DNA of 64,000 nt from Pseudomonas yamanorum (GCF_013386765.1 NZ_JACARE010000014.1:306480-370479); one strand, 5' to 3'. Positions 8,753 through 17,886 are shown, numbered from the stretch's first letter. Numbers and translations: made by a program. Notes: generated by a model from the letters alone, not told the origin.

Positions 8753-9204
8753 ATCCGCTGCGTAGAAAGCGTCTGTTGATCATCCTGGCCATCATGGCCG
8801 GTGTCGGCATTGCCGTGACCCTGGCCCTGAGCGCCCTGCGGGAGAACATCAACCTGTTCTACACCCCGACCCAGATCGCCAACGGCGAAGCCCCGCTGGA
8901 TACACGAATCCGTGCCGGTGGCATGGTCGAGAAGGGCTCGCTGCAACGTTCCGGGGATTCCCTGGACGTGAAATTCATCGTCACCGACTTCAACAAATCC
9001 GTGACCATCACCTACCGCGGCATCCTTCCGGACCTGTTCCGCGAAGGGCAGGGCATCGTCGCCCTCGGCAAGCTCAACGCCGACGGCGTGGTGGTGGCCG
9101 ACGAAGTGCTGGCCAAGCACGATGAAAAATACATGCCGCCGGAAGTCACCAAGGCCCTCAAAGACAGCGGCCAATCCGCCCCGACCCCCGCCAAGGAGGG
9201 CTAA
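8749..9204 (+). CDS. ccmE: Heme chaperone CcmE
   Basis: The product is 151 aa with a GTG start at 8749 overlapping the ccmD stop. An N-terminal anchor ([19 protein letters not shown]) is followed by a beta-barrel domain. The heme-binding histidine is H124 in [10 protein letters not shown], matching the HxxxY signature of the family. CcmE carries heme covalently from CcmC to CcmF in the periplasm. Confidence 0.95.
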   Translation: MNPLRRKRLLIILAIMAGVGIAVTLALSALRENINLFYTPTQIANGEAPLDTRIRAGGMVEKGSLQRSGDSLDVKFIVTDFNKSVTITYRGILPDLFREGQGIVALGKLNADGVVVADEVLAKHDEKYMPPEVTKALKDSGQSAPTPAKEG

Positions 9205-9207
9205 GTC

Positions 9208-11196
9208 ATGACGTCCGCATTGTTTATTCCCGAGTTGGGCCAGTTGGCGATGATCCTCGCCCTGTGCTTTGCCATCGTCCAGGCCGTGGTCCCGTTGCTG
9301 GGCGCCTGGCGCGGTGATCGCCTGTGGATGAGCCTGGCCCAGCCGGCCGCGTGGGGCCAGTTCGCGTTTCTGGTGTTCGCCTTCGGTTGCCTGACCTACG
9401 CCTTCATGACTGACGACTTTTCTGTCGCCTATGTCGCCAACAACTCCAACAGCGCCTTGCCCTGGTACTACAAGTTCAGCGCCGTGTGGGGCGCCCACGA
9501 AGGTTCGTTGCTGCTGTGGGCATTGATCCTCGGCGGCTGGACCTTTGCCGTATCGATCTTCTCCCGCCAGTTGCCGCAGGTGATGCTGGCCCGGGTGCTG
9601 GCGGTGATGGGCATGATCAGCATCGGCTTCCTGCTGTTTTTGATCATGACCTCCAACCCGTTCACCCGTATCCTGCCGCAGATCCCGGTAGACGGCCACG
9701 ACCTCAACCCGCTGCTGCAAGACATCGGCCTGATCGTGCACCCGCCGATGCTCTATATGGGGTACGTCGGTTTCTCGGTAGCCTTCGCGTTTGCCATCGC
9801 CGCCTTGCTCGGCGGGCGTCTTGATGCTGCCTGGGCGCGCTGGTCGCGGCCATGGACCATCGTCGCCTGGGCGTTCCTCGGTATCGGCATCACCTTGGGC
9901 TCGTGGTGGGCCTACTACGAACTCGGCTGGGGCGGCTGGTGGTTCTGGGACCCGGTGGAAAACGCCTCCTTCATGCCCTGGCTGGTGGGCACGGCGCTGA
10001 TTCACTCGCTGGCGGTCACGGAAAAACGTGGCGTGTTCAAGAGCTGGACCGTGTTGCTGGCCATCGCTGCGTTTTCCCTGAGCCTGCTGGGTACCTTCCT
10101 GGTGCGTTCCGGCGTGCTGACCTCGGTGCATGCGTTTGCCTCCGACCCGGAGCGCGGCGTGTTCATCCTGATCTTCCTGCTGTTTGTGGTCGGCGGCTCG
10201 CTGACGTTGTTTGCGTTGCGCGCCCCCGTGGTCAAGAGCCATGTGGGCTTCAACCTCTGGTCCCGGGAAACCCTGCTGCTGGGCAATAACCTGGTGCTGG
10301 TGGTGGCGGCTTCGATGATCCTGCTCGGCACCCTGTACCCGCTGGTGCTGGATGCCCTGAGCGGCGCCAAACTGTCCGTCGGCCCGCCGTACTTCAACGC
10401 ACTGTTCATCCCGTTGATGGCGTTGTTGATGGTGGTGATGGCGGTCGGTGTGCTGGTGCGCTGGAAAGACACCCCGGTGAAGTGGCTGGTGGGCATGCTC
10501 ACCCCGGTACTGCTGGGCAGCGCCGCGCTGGCGGTGATCGCCGGGATTGCCTACGGCGACTTCAACTGGGCCGTGCTCGCCACCTTCATGCTCGCCGCCT
10601 GGGTATTGCTGGCCGGCGTACGCGACCTGATCGACAAGACCCGCCACAAAGGCCTGATCAAGGGCCTGCCGACCATGACCCGCAGTTACTGGGGCATGCA
10701 GGTCGCGCATATCGGCATCGCCGTGTGTGCCCTCGGCGTGGTGTTATCCAGCCAGAACAGCGCTGAGCGCGACCTGCGCCTGGCCCCCGGCGAGTCCATG
10801 GACCTGGCCGGTTACCACTTCATTTTCGAAGGCGCCAAGCACTTCGAAGGGCCGAACTTTACCTCCGACAAAGGCACCGTACGCGTGGTGCGCAATGGCA
10901 AGGAGATCGCGGTGCTGCACCCGGAAAAACGCCTGTACACCGTGCAAAGCTCGATGATGACCGAAGCCGGGATCGACGCCGGTTTCACCCGCGACCTCTA
11001 CGTCGCCCTGGGTGAACCGCTGGGCGATGGCGCCTGGGCCGTGCGGGTCCACGTCAAACCGTTTGTGCGCTGGATCTGGTTCGGCGGCCTGCTGACCGGC
11101 TTCGGTGGTTTGCTGGCCGCGACGGACCGGCGTTACCGGGTCAAGGTCAAGAGCCGGGTGCGTGAAGCCCTCGGCCTGCAAGGAGCGCCAGTATGA
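9208..11196 (+). CDS. ccmF: Cytochrome c heme lyase CcmF
   Basis: The product is 662 aa, the expected size, with many membrane segments. The WWD motif is WGGWWFWDPVEN at about 242-253. CcmF forms the heme lyase with CcmH and CcmI and attaches heme to the CXXCH of apocytochromes. The ATG at 9208 lies just after the ccmE stop with GGAGGG upstream, and the stop overlaps ccmG (ATGA). Confidence 0.96.
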   Translation: MTSALFIPELGQLAMILALCFAIVQAVVPLLGAWRGDRLWMSLAQPAAWGQFAFLVFAFGCLTYAFMTDDFSVAYVANNSNSALPWYYKFSAVWGAHEGSLLLWALILGGWTFAVSIFSRQLPQVMLARVLAVMGMISIGFLLFLIMTSNPFTRILPQIPVDGHDLNPLLQDIGLIVHPPMLYMGYVGFSVAFAFAIAALLGGRLDAAWARWSRPWTIVAWAFLGIGITLGSWWAYYELGWGGWWFWDPVENASFMPWLVGTALIHSLAVTEKRGVFKSWTVLLAIAAFSLSLLGTFLVRSGVLTSVHAFASDPERGVFILIFLLFVVGGSLTLFALRAPVVKSHVGFNLWSRETLLLGNNLVLVVAASMILLGTLYPLVLDALSGAKLSVGPPYFNALFIPLMALLMVVMAVGVLVRWKDTPVKWLVGMLTPVLLGSAALAVIAGIAYGDFNWAVLATFMLAAWVLLAGVRDLIDKTRHKGLIKGLPTMTRSYWGMQVAHIGIAVCALGVVLSSQNSAERDLRLAPGESMDLAGYHFIFEGAKHFEGPNFTSDKGTVRVVRNGKEIAVLHPEKRLYTVQSSMMTEAGIDAGFTRDLYVALGEPLGDGAWAVRVHVKPFVRWIWFGGLLTGFGGLLAATDRRYRVKVKSRVREALGLQGAPV

Positions 11197-11729
11197 AGCG
11201 TTGGTTGATGGTGTTGCCGCTGGCGGCGTTCCTGGTGGTGGCAGTGTTCCTGTATCGCGGGCTGTACCTGGACCCGGCCGAGTTGCCGTCGGCGATGATC
11301 GGCAAACAGTTCCCGGCGTTCTCGCTGCCGACCGTTCAGGGTGACAAGACCCTGACTCAAGCGGATTTGCAGGGCAAACCGGCGTTGGTCAACGTGTGGG
11401 GCACCTGGTGCATTTCCTGCCGCGTCGAGCACCCGGTGCTGAACAAGCTGGCGGAGCAGGGCGTGGTGATCTACGGCATCAACTACAAGGACGACAACGC
11501 TGCCGCCTTGAAGTGGCTGGCAGAATTCCACAACCCCTACCAGCTGGATATCCGTGACGAAGACGGCAACCTTGGCCTGAACCTCGGCGTGTATGGCGCC
11601 CCGGAAACCTTCTTCATCGACGCCAAGGGTGTGATCCGCGACAAGTACGTGGGCGTGATCGACGAAGTGGTGTGGCGCGAGCAACTGGCCGCCAAGTACC
11701 AGGCGCTGGTGGACGAGGCCAAGCCATGA
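11193..11729 (+). CDS. ccmG: Thiol:disulfide oxidoreductase CcmG/DsbE
   Basis: The product is 178 aa: an N-terminal signal anchor followed by a thioredoxin fold. The active site is WCISC (C73 and C76), and the cis-proline region is YGAPETFFID. CcmG keeps apocytochrome cysteines reduced in the periplasm, receiving electrons from DsbD. It overlaps ccmF and ccmH by 4 bases each. Confidence 0.96.
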   Translation: MKRWLMVLPLAAFLVVAVFLYRGLYLDPAELPSAMIGKQFPAFSLPTVQGDKTLTQADLQGKPALVNVWGTWCISCRVEHPVLNKLAEQGVVIYGINYKDDNAAALKWLAEFHNPYQLDIRDEDGNLGLNLGVYGAPETFFIDAKGVIRDKYVGVIDEVVWREQLAAKYQALVDEAKP

Positions 11730-12199
11730 AGCGTTGGTTAGCCGCCGCTGTATTGGGCTTGAGCATGGTCGGCGTGGCCCACGCCGCCATCGACACCTAC
11801 GAATTTGCCAAGGACGGTGACCGCGAGCGTTTTCGCGAGCTGACCAAGGAACTGCGCTGCCCCAAGTGCCAGAACCAGGACATCGCCGACTCCAACGCGC
11901 CGATTGCTGCCGACCTGCGCAAAGAGATTTTCCGCATGCTCGGCGAGGGCAAGGACAATCAGCAGATCATCGACTTCATGGTCGACCGCTACGGTGACTT
12001 CGTGCGCTACAAGCCGGCGCTCACCGGCAAGACCGCGCTGCTGTGGTTCGGCCCCGCCGGGCTGTTGCTCGCAGGCTTAGTGGTAATGGCGGTGATCGTG
12101 CGCCGTCGTCGTGTCGCCCCGGCCGATGGCTCGGACTCGCTTTCTGTCGATGAGCGTCAACGCCTCGACCAACTGCTGGACAAAAAAACTGATGATTGA
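11726..12199 (+). CDS. ccmH: Cytochrome c maturation protein CcmH
   Basis: The product is 157 aa with a signal peptide ending VAHA. The redox motif LRCPKCQNQ (C45, C48) and the three-helix domain ([30 protein letters not shown]) are diagnostic. One C-terminal membrane segment follows ([21 protein letters not shown]). CcmH takes part in reducing apocytochrome thiols. The last 8 bases overlap ccmI. Confidence 0.95.
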   Translation: MKRWLAAAVLGLSMVGVAHAAIDTYEFAKDGDRERFRELTKELRCPKCQNQDIADSNAPIAADLRKEIFRMLGEGKDNQQIIDFMVDRYGDFVRYKPALTGKTALLWFGPAGLLLAGLVVMAVIVRRRRVAPADGSDSLSVDERQRLDQLLDKKTDD

Positions 12200-13385
12200 T
12201 TTCTGGCTCGCAGCGGGTCTGCTGCTTCTGATTGCCTTGAGTTTCCTGCTGATCCCGGTGTTACGCGGCCGCCGTGCCCAGCGTGAAGAAGATCGCACCG
12301 CGCTGAACGTGGCGCTGTATCAAGAACGCGTGGCCGAACTGCAAACCCAGCAGTCCGAAGGCGTGCTGGATGCGGCCCAACTGGACAGCGGTCGCGCTGA
12401 AGCGGCGCGTGAGTTGCTGGCCGACACCGAGGGTGTGGAAAAGCCCCGGGAATCGCGCCTCGGCAAACCGTTGCCGTTGCTCGCGGCCTTTCTGGTGCCG
12501 GTGCTGGGCGTGGCGCTGTACCTGCACTATGGCGCCAGCGACAAGGTCGAACTGACCCGCGAATTCTCCCAGCCGCCGGTGTCCATGGAAGACATGACCC
12601 GCCGCCTGGAGCGCGCCGCTGCGGCCCAGCCGGACTCGCCGGAAGGGCTGTACTTCCTCGGTCGCGCCTACATGGCCCAGGACCGCTCGGCCGATGCGGC
12701 CAAAGTCTTCGAGCGCACCGTGGCCCTGGCCGGTCGCCAGCCGGAGTTGCTCGGGCAGTGGGCCCAGGCCCAGTACTTTGCCGACAACAAGCAATGGTCG
12801 CCCAAGGTCCAGGCCCTGACCGACGAAGCGCTGAAACTCGACCCGAAAGAAGTCACCAGCCTCGGCCTGCTGGGCATCGCCGCTTTTGAAGGCCAGCGTT
12901 ACCAGGAAGCGATCGACTACTGGAAGCGCCTGCTGGCGCAACTGCCACCGGACGACAACTCCCGGGCCGCGCTGCAAGGCGGGATCGACCGCGCCGCCGA
13001 GAAGCTCAAAGAGAGCGGCGGCAGCGTGGCGCCGGTGAAGGCACACAAGCAGATGCAAGTACGTGTGGACCTGGCCCCGAACGTGAAGGCCAAAGCCTTG
13101 CCGACCGACAGCGTGTTCATCTTCGCCCGCGCCGTCAAAGGCCCGCCGGCACCGCTGGCCGCCAAGCGCGTGACCGTGGCCGACCTGCCGATCACCGTCG
13201 AACTGGGCGACAGCGACGCGATGATGCCGCAGTTGAAACTGTCCAACTTTCCCGAAGTCCAACTGGTTGCGCGCATATCCCGGGCAGGTGTTCCAACAGC
13301 TGGCGAGTGGATCGGCCGCAGCCAACCCTTGGCCAGCAGCACCACTGCGCTGCAGCAGCTGACCATCGACAGTCCGGACCACTAA
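12192..13385 (+). CDS. ccmI: Cytochrome c maturation apocytochrome chaperone CcmI
   Basis: The product is 397 aa with the ATG at 12192. Two membrane segments lie at the N-terminus ([21 protein letters not shown], and [21 protein letters not shown] at about 95-115). A periplasmic TPR part follows ([30 protein letters not shown]...). The C-terminal domain ([25 protein letters not shown]) is the CcmI extension. It delivers apocytochrome to the CcmFH lyase. Confidence 0.93.
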   Translation: MIDFWLAAGLLLLIALSFLLIPVLRGRRAQREEDRTALNVALYQERVAELQTQQSEGVLDAAQLDSGRAEAARELLADTEGVEKPRESRLGKPLPLLAAFLVPVLGVALYLHYGASDKVELTREFSQPPVSMEDMTRRLERAAAAQPDSPEGLYFLGRAYMAQDRSADAAKVFERTVALAGRQPELLGQWAQAQYFADNKQWSPKVQALTDEALKLDPKEVTSLGLLGIAAFEGQRYQEAIDYWKRLLAQLPPDDNSRAALQGGIDRAAEKLKESGGSVAPVKAHKQMQVRVDLAPNVKAKALPTDSVFIFARAVKGPPAPLAAKRVTVADLPITVELGDSDAMMPQLKLSNFPEVQLVARISRAGVPTAGEWIGRSQPLASSTTALQQLTIDSPDH

Positions 13386-13400
13386 TTCGAGGAAATGCCC

Positions 13401-13793
13401 ATGACCGCCATTGCGCGTATCACCCTGCTCAGCCTGGTACTGGGGCTGAGTGCTTGTGCGGTCCATCGGCCACCGTCGCCTACCGGGCCGACCATCCCGC
13501 CCACCGGGCCGTCGACTCAGCCGAGCACCCAACCTTCCGGGCCAGTGATCAAACCGTCGAAGCCGGTGCCGAGCTCTTCGCCAACCTTCGCACCGCCACC
13601 GGGTGCGGCCAGCCACTGGGACGGGAAGATGCAGGTGTACGTGCTGGACGAACAGGCCGATACGTTTTACCGCCAGCGCACCTACTACCGTTGGAGTAAC
13701 GGCTGGAGCCGCTCCATCAGCCCGAACGGGCCTTGGGAAGAGACCGACGTCCATGGCGTACCGCCGGGGTTGAGCAAGCAATACGCGCAATAA
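13401..13793 (+). CDS. Small proline-rich lipoprotein
   Basis: The product is 130 aa, starting at the ATG at 13401, which has GAGGAA 6 bases upstream; the ATG at 13395 would be too close to that site. A lipobox LSAC lies at the end of a hydrophobic signal, so the protein is probably lipidated. A Pro/Ser/Thr-rich linker follows, then a compact domain (GAASHWDGKMQVYVLDEQADTFYRQRTYYRW). It is the last gene before the terminator and is probably co-transcribed with ccm. Function is unknown to me. Confidence 0.75.
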   Translation: MTAIARITLLSLVLGLSACAVHRPPSPTGPTIPPTGPSTQPSTQPSGPVIKPSKPVPSSSPTFAPPPGAASHWDGKMQVYVLDEQADTFYRQRTYYRWSNGWSRSISPNGPWEETDVHGVPPGLSKQYAQ

Positions 13794-13798
13794 GAAAA

Positions 13799-13820
13799 GG
13801 CGACCTTCGGGTCGCCTTTT
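13799..13820 (+). terminator. Intrinsic terminator of the ccm operon
   Basis: A 7-bp GC-rich stem (GGCGACC / GGTCGCC) with a TTCG loop is followed directly by five T. It starts 6 bases after the lipoprotein stop codon. Confidence 0.92.
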
Positions 13821-13843
13821 TCATGAGCGTGAAATGCAATCAA

Positions 13844-13935
13844 CTGTAGGAGCTGGCTTGCCTGCGATAGCGGTGTATCAGGTTATGAAATGGTTGCTGA
13901 CACACCGCTATCGCGGGCAAGCCCGGCTCCCACAG
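13844..13935. repeat. REPIN: inverted pair of REP sequences
   Basis: Two REP copies face each other (CTGTAGGAGCTGGCTTGCC...GATAGCGG and CCGCTATCGCGGGCAAGCC...CTCCCACAG), separated by about 30 bases. The element lies between the ccm terminator and the 3' end of the MFS gene. Confidence 0.9.
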
Positions 13936-13940
13936 GATCT

Positions 13941-15158
13941 CTACTGTTTTTGATATTCGGCCTGGCCTGCGGTACTGATCCAATGGATCACCCCCGCAAT
14001 TACCCCCAGCATCACCCCGAACTCGACAATCCCCATCCAGCCCAACCGCGCCATCAACCAGCCGCTGACCGTGGCCCCCACCGCACCGCCAAAAAACGTC
14101 GCCGTCATGTACAAACTGTTGATGCGGCCCTGGGCTTTCGGGTCCACCGCAAACGCCCGGGTCTGGTTGGATACCAACCCCGACTGCACGCCGATATCCA
14201 GCACGATCACCCCAAGCACCAGCAGAATTATCGAGCTTTCCGCTCCCGCCAGCAGCAGGAACGCCAAGGTCACAATCCCGATACTCGCCCCAATCACCTT
14301 GCGTGAACCCAACCGGTCGGAAGCCCGCCCCCCGAGGGACGCCGCCAGCGCACCCGCTGCACCGATAATCCCGAAACCGCCGGCCCACGCGCTGCCCAGC
14401 TGCCACGGCCCATGAGCCAGCAACGCCGCCAGATTCACCCAGAACGCATTGAAGCAAGCCCACAACAACGCCTGCACCATCATCGACTGGCGGATCGGGC
14501 TGTTGTCGCGCATCAGCGGCCACAGCGACGCCAGCAGGCGAGGGTAGGACAGGTTGGTGCTCGGCACGCCCCGTGGCAGCAACCTGGCGGCGGCGATCCA
14601 TACCGGGATCATGAAGGCCGCTTCCATCGCGTACACCGCCCGCCAGCCATAAGCCTCACCGACCACGCCGGCAATCGTGCGCCCGAGCAGAATGCCGACC
14701 ATGATCCCGCTGACCACCGTCCCCACGTTGCGCCCACGCTCATGAGGCTGCGACATCACCGCCGCGAACGGCACCAATTGCTGCGGCACACAACTCACAA
14801 TCCCCAAGCCAAAAGACGCCGCGATCAGCGCCCAGATGCCCGGTGAAAACGCCGCCGCCAGGGCGAAACAGAACGCCAGCGCGATCTGCCCCAGCACCAG
14901 TTTGCGCCGGTCAAAACGGTCGCCCATCGGCAGCAGCAAGGCGAGGCCGGTGGCAAACCCCAGCAGGGCGGAACCGGCCACCAGGTCGACGGTGGTCACG
15001 TCTACGCCCATGTCCGAGGCAATCAAAGGCAGGATCGGCTGGGTGCAGTAGATATTGGTGATCACCGCGCCGGCGATCACCGCCATCATGAGGATCTTGC
15101 CGCGCGGCGCGACCGCAGGCGCTGCAGGACTTTGGGAGGTAATCGGTTGGCCACTCAC
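13941..15158 (-). CDS. MFS transporter, drug:H+ antiporter type
   Basis: The product is 405 aa from a GTG start at 15158, chosen because AAGGAG lies 6 bases upstream; a longer start at 15206 has no such site. Twelve membrane segments are predicted. The loop 2-3 motif is MGDRFDRRKLVLGQ, the usual motif-A type signature. ITNIYCTQPILPLIASDMGV is typical of the YbcL/SotB-like MFS exporters. It is divergent from a LysR gene that probably regulates it. The substrate cannot be read from the sequence. Confidence 0.88.
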   Translation of the reverse strand: MSGQPITSQSPAAPAVAPRGKILMMAVIAGAVITNIYCTQPILPLIASDMGVDVTTVDLVAGSALLGFATGLALLLPMGDRFDRRKLVLGQIALAFCFALAAAFSPGIWALIAASFGLGIVSCVPQQLVPFAAVMSQPHERGRNVGTVVSGIMVGILLGRTIAGVVGEAYGWRAVYAMEAAFMIPVWIAAARLLPRGVPSTNLSYPRLLASLWPLMRDNSPIRQSMMVQALLWACFNAFWVNLAALLAHGPWQLGSAWAGGFGIIGAAGALAASLGGRASDRLGSRKVIGASIGIVTLAFLLLAGAESSIILLVLGVIVLDIGVQSGLVSNQTRAFAVDPKAQGRINSLYMTATFFGGAVGATVSGWLMARLGWMGIVEFGVMLGVIAGVIHWISTAGQAEYQKQ

Positions 15159-15244
15159 GGCACTCTCCTTCAATACAGGTCTCCGGGGGCGGAGATGAGT
15201 GGCCAACGTTACGCACTCGCGCTTGGCAGGATAATCCCCTAGGA

Positions 15245-15264
15245 TCTGGAATCATCCTTCCAGA
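15245..15264. promoter_or_regulatory. Dyad in the MFS/LysR divergent promoter region
   Basis: A perfect 7-bp inverted repeat, TCTGGAA-N6-TTCCAGA, sits 15 bases before the LysR start and 86 bases before the MFS start. LysR regulators commonly bind such dyads between divergent genes. Confidence 0.5.
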
Positions 15265-15279
15265 ATTTGATAGGTTGCC

Positions 15280-16176
15280 ATGAATCGCCTTGAATCCATG
15301 TCCATCTTCGTTGCCGTGGTTGATGCGGGCAGCCTGACTGCTGCAGCGCGGCGCCTCGACATGCCGCTGGCCAGCGTCAGCCGCAAGGTGGCTGAACTTG
15401 AGACGCACCTGAAGACCCGCCTGTTGCACCGCACCACGCGCCAACTGTCGTTGACCGATGCCGGCGCCTCCTACCTCGCGGCGTGCCGGCGCATTCTTGA
15501 AGACATCAGCGAGGCCGAGCGCGCCGCCACCGGCGAATACTCCCAGCCCCGGGGTGAGCTGGTGGTCACCGCGCCAGTGGTGTTCGGGCGGTTGCACATC
15601 GTGCCGGTGGTGGCGGAATTTCTGGCGCAGTACCCGGAGATCGACATCAACCTGATCCTCACCGACCGCGTCGTGCACCTGATGGAAGAGCACTGCGACG
15701 TGGCGGTGCGGATTGGCGAGTTGCCCGACAGCTCGCTCAAGGCCATGCAAGTGGGCACGGTGCGGCGCGTGGTGTGTGCCAGCCCGGCGTATCTGGCCGC
15801 TCGCGGCGTACCGGCTGAGCCTCAGGACTTGGCAGGGCATGACTGCATCACCTTTGAAGTGCTGGCGTCCCAAGGGGCGTGGGGATTTGGCGCGGGTAAA
15901 ACCGGGGTCTCGGTGGCGGTGCATTCGCGGTTGTCGGTGAATACGGCGGAAGCGGCGATTGCGGCGGCGACATTGGGGGTTGGGGTGATTCGGGTGTTGT
16001 CGTATCAGGTGGCGGATGCGGTGCGGGAGGAGGCGTTGGCGGTGGTGCTTGAGGGATTCGAGTCGGCGCCGTTGCCCATCAGTTTGGTGCACAAAGGGCA
16101 GTCACCGTTGCCGCTGAAGCTGCGCGCGTTTCTGGATTTTGTGATGCCACGGTTGCGTGCTCGCACCGCCCAATAA
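15280..16176 (+). CDS. LysR-family transcriptional regulator
   Basis: The product is 298 aa. The N-terminal winged HTH (MNRLESMSIFVAVVDAGSLTAAARRLDMPLASVSRKVAELE) is followed by a LysR substrate-binding domain beginning near residue 88 (GELVVTAPVVFGRLHIVPVVAEFL). It belongs to the CrgA-like subgroup. It is transcribed away from the MFS gene across a short gap containing a dyad, so it is likely its local regulator. The inducer is unknown. Confidence 0.92.
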   Translation: MNRLESMSIFVAVVDAGSLTAAARRLDMPLASVSRKVAELETHLKTRLLHRTTRQLSLTDAGASYLAACRRILEDISEAERAATGEYSQPRGELVVTAPVVFGRLHIVPVVAEFLAQYPEIDINLILTDRVVHLMEEHCDVAVRIGELPDSSLKAMQVGTVRRVVCASPAYLAARGVPAEPQDLAGHDCITFEVLASQGAWGFGAGKTGVSVAVHSRLSVNTAEAAIAAATLGVGVIRVLSYQVADAVREEALAVVLEGFESAPLPISLVHKGQSPLPLKLRAFLDFVMPRLRARTAQ

Positions 16177-16210
16177 CACCGACGAATTTGAACCTGATGA
16201 AGATCAAAAT

Positions 16211-16297
16211 GTGGGAGCTGGCTTGCCTGCGATAGCGGTGTATCAGTTCCTGAGATGTCGGCTATGAGTCAGTCATCGCAGGCAAGCCAGCTCCCAC
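16211..16297. repeat. REPIN: inverted pair of REP sequences
   Basis: GTGGGAGCTGGCTTGCCTGC opens the element and GCAGGCAAGCCAGCTCCCAC closes it, so the arms are perfect complements. It occupies most of the gap between two convergent genes, 15280-16176 and 16334-16651. Confidence 0.93.
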
Positions 16298-16333
16298 CTT
16301 AGATTTATGTTGCCGGTTGGATTTCGGTTTTGA

Positions 16334-16651
16334 TCAGGCCACCGGGCACTCCCGATTCAGCGCCTCATCCACCAATAACTGCGCCATCTCCACCCATTGC
16401 GCCACCGCCAACACTTGCTTGCGGCTGGCCCCATCAAGATGCTCGGCACAGTCATAGGCGCTGACAGCCGCCGACTCAAGAATCTCGCTGGCGTTGCACA
16501 AGGCGACTTCAGTGCTGGGATCCGCACGTACAGCGAAGAGTTTGTCGCAGGGTGGTGAGCCGTACGCAGGTTGGTCGACCGGGGAATGGAAACCCGGTAG
16601 GGGCACGCCCTCCTGCGTACAACTCGGTCGACATATTGGGGAAGAATTCAA
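16334..16651 (-). CDS. DUF3077-like small protein
   Basis: The product is 105 aa with no signal peptide or membrane segment. The segment LFAVRADPSTEVALCNASEILESAAVSAYDCAEHLDG fits the DUF3077 pattern seen in many small Pseudomonas proteins. The start is uncertain because the N-terminal 30 residues look poorly conserved and no strong ribosome binding site precedes them. No function is known to me. Confidence 0.6.
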   Translation of the reverse strand: MNSSPICRPSCTQEGVPLPGFHSPVDQPAYGSPPCDKLFAVRADPSTEVALCNASEILESAAVSAYDCAEHLDGASRKQVLAVAQWVEMAQLLVDEALNRECPVA

Positions 16652-16731
16652 TGACTAGCCGTAGGGAAAGTCTTGTTCAGAGCACGTGAGAAACGAGCTT
16701 TTCAACATTTCCAATGCCGGGCGAAGACCTT

Positions 16732-16861
16732 GTGGCGAGGGAGCTTGCTCCCGCTGGACTGCGCAGCAGGCCCAAGTCAGCCACCTCGGTACATCTGACA
16801 GACCGTGTTACCCGCGTTTGGGGCCGCTGCGCAGCCCAGCGGGAGCAAGCTCCCTCGCCAC
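16732..16861. repeat. REPIN of a second REP family
   Basis: Two perfectly complementary 26-base arms lie at 16732-16757 and 16836-16861, containing GGGAGCTTGCTCCCGC and its complement. The inner parts also pair partly (CTGCGCAGC near each arm). This sequence family differs from the GTGGGAGC..GGCTTGCC family seen elsewhere in the window. It fills the middle of a 369-base gene-free stretch (16652-17020) whose other contents are the phn promoter elements. Confidence 0.9.
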
Positions 16862-16889
16862 GGGTTGGGTATTCAGCGTCAGTTCCAAC

Positions 16890-16967
16890 CTTTCATCAAA
16901 CCTTCATCAAACGGTTTTACTCCAGTCATGTGCAAGTCATAGGGCTGACACAGCCCGCGCCTACTGT
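16890..16967 (+). promoter_or_regulatory. Phased PhoB-box array and -10 of the phn operon
   Basis: Pho-box half sites recur in an 11-base register: CTTTCAT (16890), CCTTCAT (16901), a degenerate CGGTTTT (16912), CAGTCAT (16923), AAGTCAT (16934), CTGACAC (16945). The PhoB consensus is CTGTCAT-N4-CTGTCAT. Ten bases after the last unit comes TACTGT (16962-16967), the same spacing as between the Pho box and the -10 in E. coli phoA. This strongly suggests phosphate-starvation activation by PhoB. Confidence 0.8.
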
Positions 16968-16983
16968 CGTTTGAACTCAAACG
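16968..16983. promoter_or_regulatory. 16-bp dyad at the expected phn transcription start
   Basis: CGTTTGA-AC-TCAAACG is a perfect inverted repeat directly after the proposed -10. It covers the expected start site, where a repressor could block transcription or a 5' hairpin could form in the mRNA. Confidence 0.45.
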
Positions 16984-17020
16984 CAGCCACGGACGGCTGT
17001 TCAACCAGACAGAGAAGCCC

Positions 17021-17854
17021 ATGACTCCAGCTATCCATGTCGATCATCTGAACAAGACCTTTGCGAAGAAATCCGCATTGGTCGACCTCGAACTTACCGT
17101 TGCCACCGGTGAGATGGTCGCGCTGATTGGCGCTTCCGGCTCCGGCAAGTCGACCTTGCTGCGTCACCTCGCGGGCCTGGCCTGTTGCGACAAGAACAAT
17201 GGCGGCAGCGTCAAGGTGCTGGGCCGGGAAGTGCAGGCCAGCGGCCGGTTGAACAGCAAGGTGCGGCGCCTGCGCTCCGACATCGGCTACATCTTCCAGC
17301 AGTTCAACCTGGTCAACCGCCTGAGCGTGCTCGAAAACGTGCTGCTCGGTTGCCTGGGCCGCATGCCGCGCTGGCGTGGCAACCTCGGCCTGTTCAATGC
17401 CGAGGAAAAACAGTTCGCCATGGAGTCCCTGGCCCGCGTCGGCCTGGCGGACCTGGCCGCGCAACGTGCTTCCACCTTGTCCGGCGGCCAGCAGCAACGC
17501 GTGGCCATCGCCCGGGCCCTGACCCAGCGCGCCGAAGTGATCCTGGCTGATGAACCCATCGCTTCGCTGGACCCGGAGTCGGCGCGCAAGGTCATGGAGA
17601 TCCTCGCCGACATCAACGGCCGCGACGGCAAGACCGTGGTGGTCACCCTGCATCAGGTGGATTACGCCATGCGTTATTGCCCGCGAGCCGTGGCGCTCAA
17701 GGGCGGACGAATTCACTTCGATGGCCACGCCAGCGAGTTGAGCAGCCAGTTCCTCAATGATTTGTACGGTGCCGATGTCGACACCAGCCTGATGTTTTCC
17801 GACCAGACCCGCACCACCGTCGTCCCTGCACGGTTGGCCCTGGCTCGCGCTTGA
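17021..17854 (+). CDS. phnC: Phosphonate ABC transporter ATP-binding protein PhnC
   Basis: The product is 277 aa. Walker A is GASGSGKST (37-45), the signature is [15 protein letters not shown], and Walker B is [12 protein letters not shown], followed by the H-loop TLHQVDYA. It drives uptake of phosphonates with PhnD and PhnE. It is the first gene of the phn operon, 54 bases after the proposed promoter -10. The C-terminal about 25 residues are longer than in short homologues. Confidence 0.95.
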   Translation: MTPAIHVDHLNKTFAKKSALVDLELTVATGEMVALIGASGSGKSTLLRHLAGLACCDKNNGGSVKVLGREVQASGRLNSKVRRLRSDIGYIFQQFNLVNRLSVLENVLLGCLGRMPRWRGNLGLFNAEEKQFAMESLARVGLADLAAQRASTLSGGQQQRVAIARALTQRAEVILADEPIASLDPESARKVMEILADINGRDGKTVVVTLHQVDYAMRYCPRAVALKGGRIHFDGHASELSSQFLNDLYGADVDTSLMFSDQTRTTVVPARLALARA

Positions 17855-17886
17855 AACCCCAATAACGACCCACAGGAATCCTCTCC

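Noticed and set aside
8704..10710. A 668-codon reverse frame over ccmE-ccmF
   Set aside because: Shadow frame with His/Gln-rich composition; ccmF carries the WWD motif on the forward strand.
13844..13935. REP pairs considered as intrinsic terminators
   Set aside because: Although they fold well, they lack T runs and recur at many places including within operons; a true terminator lies just upstream at 13799-13820.
16725..16865. The large inverted repeat before phnC as a possible CRISPR array or IS end
   Set aside because: Only two arms, no regular spacers and no transposase; it fits a REPIN.
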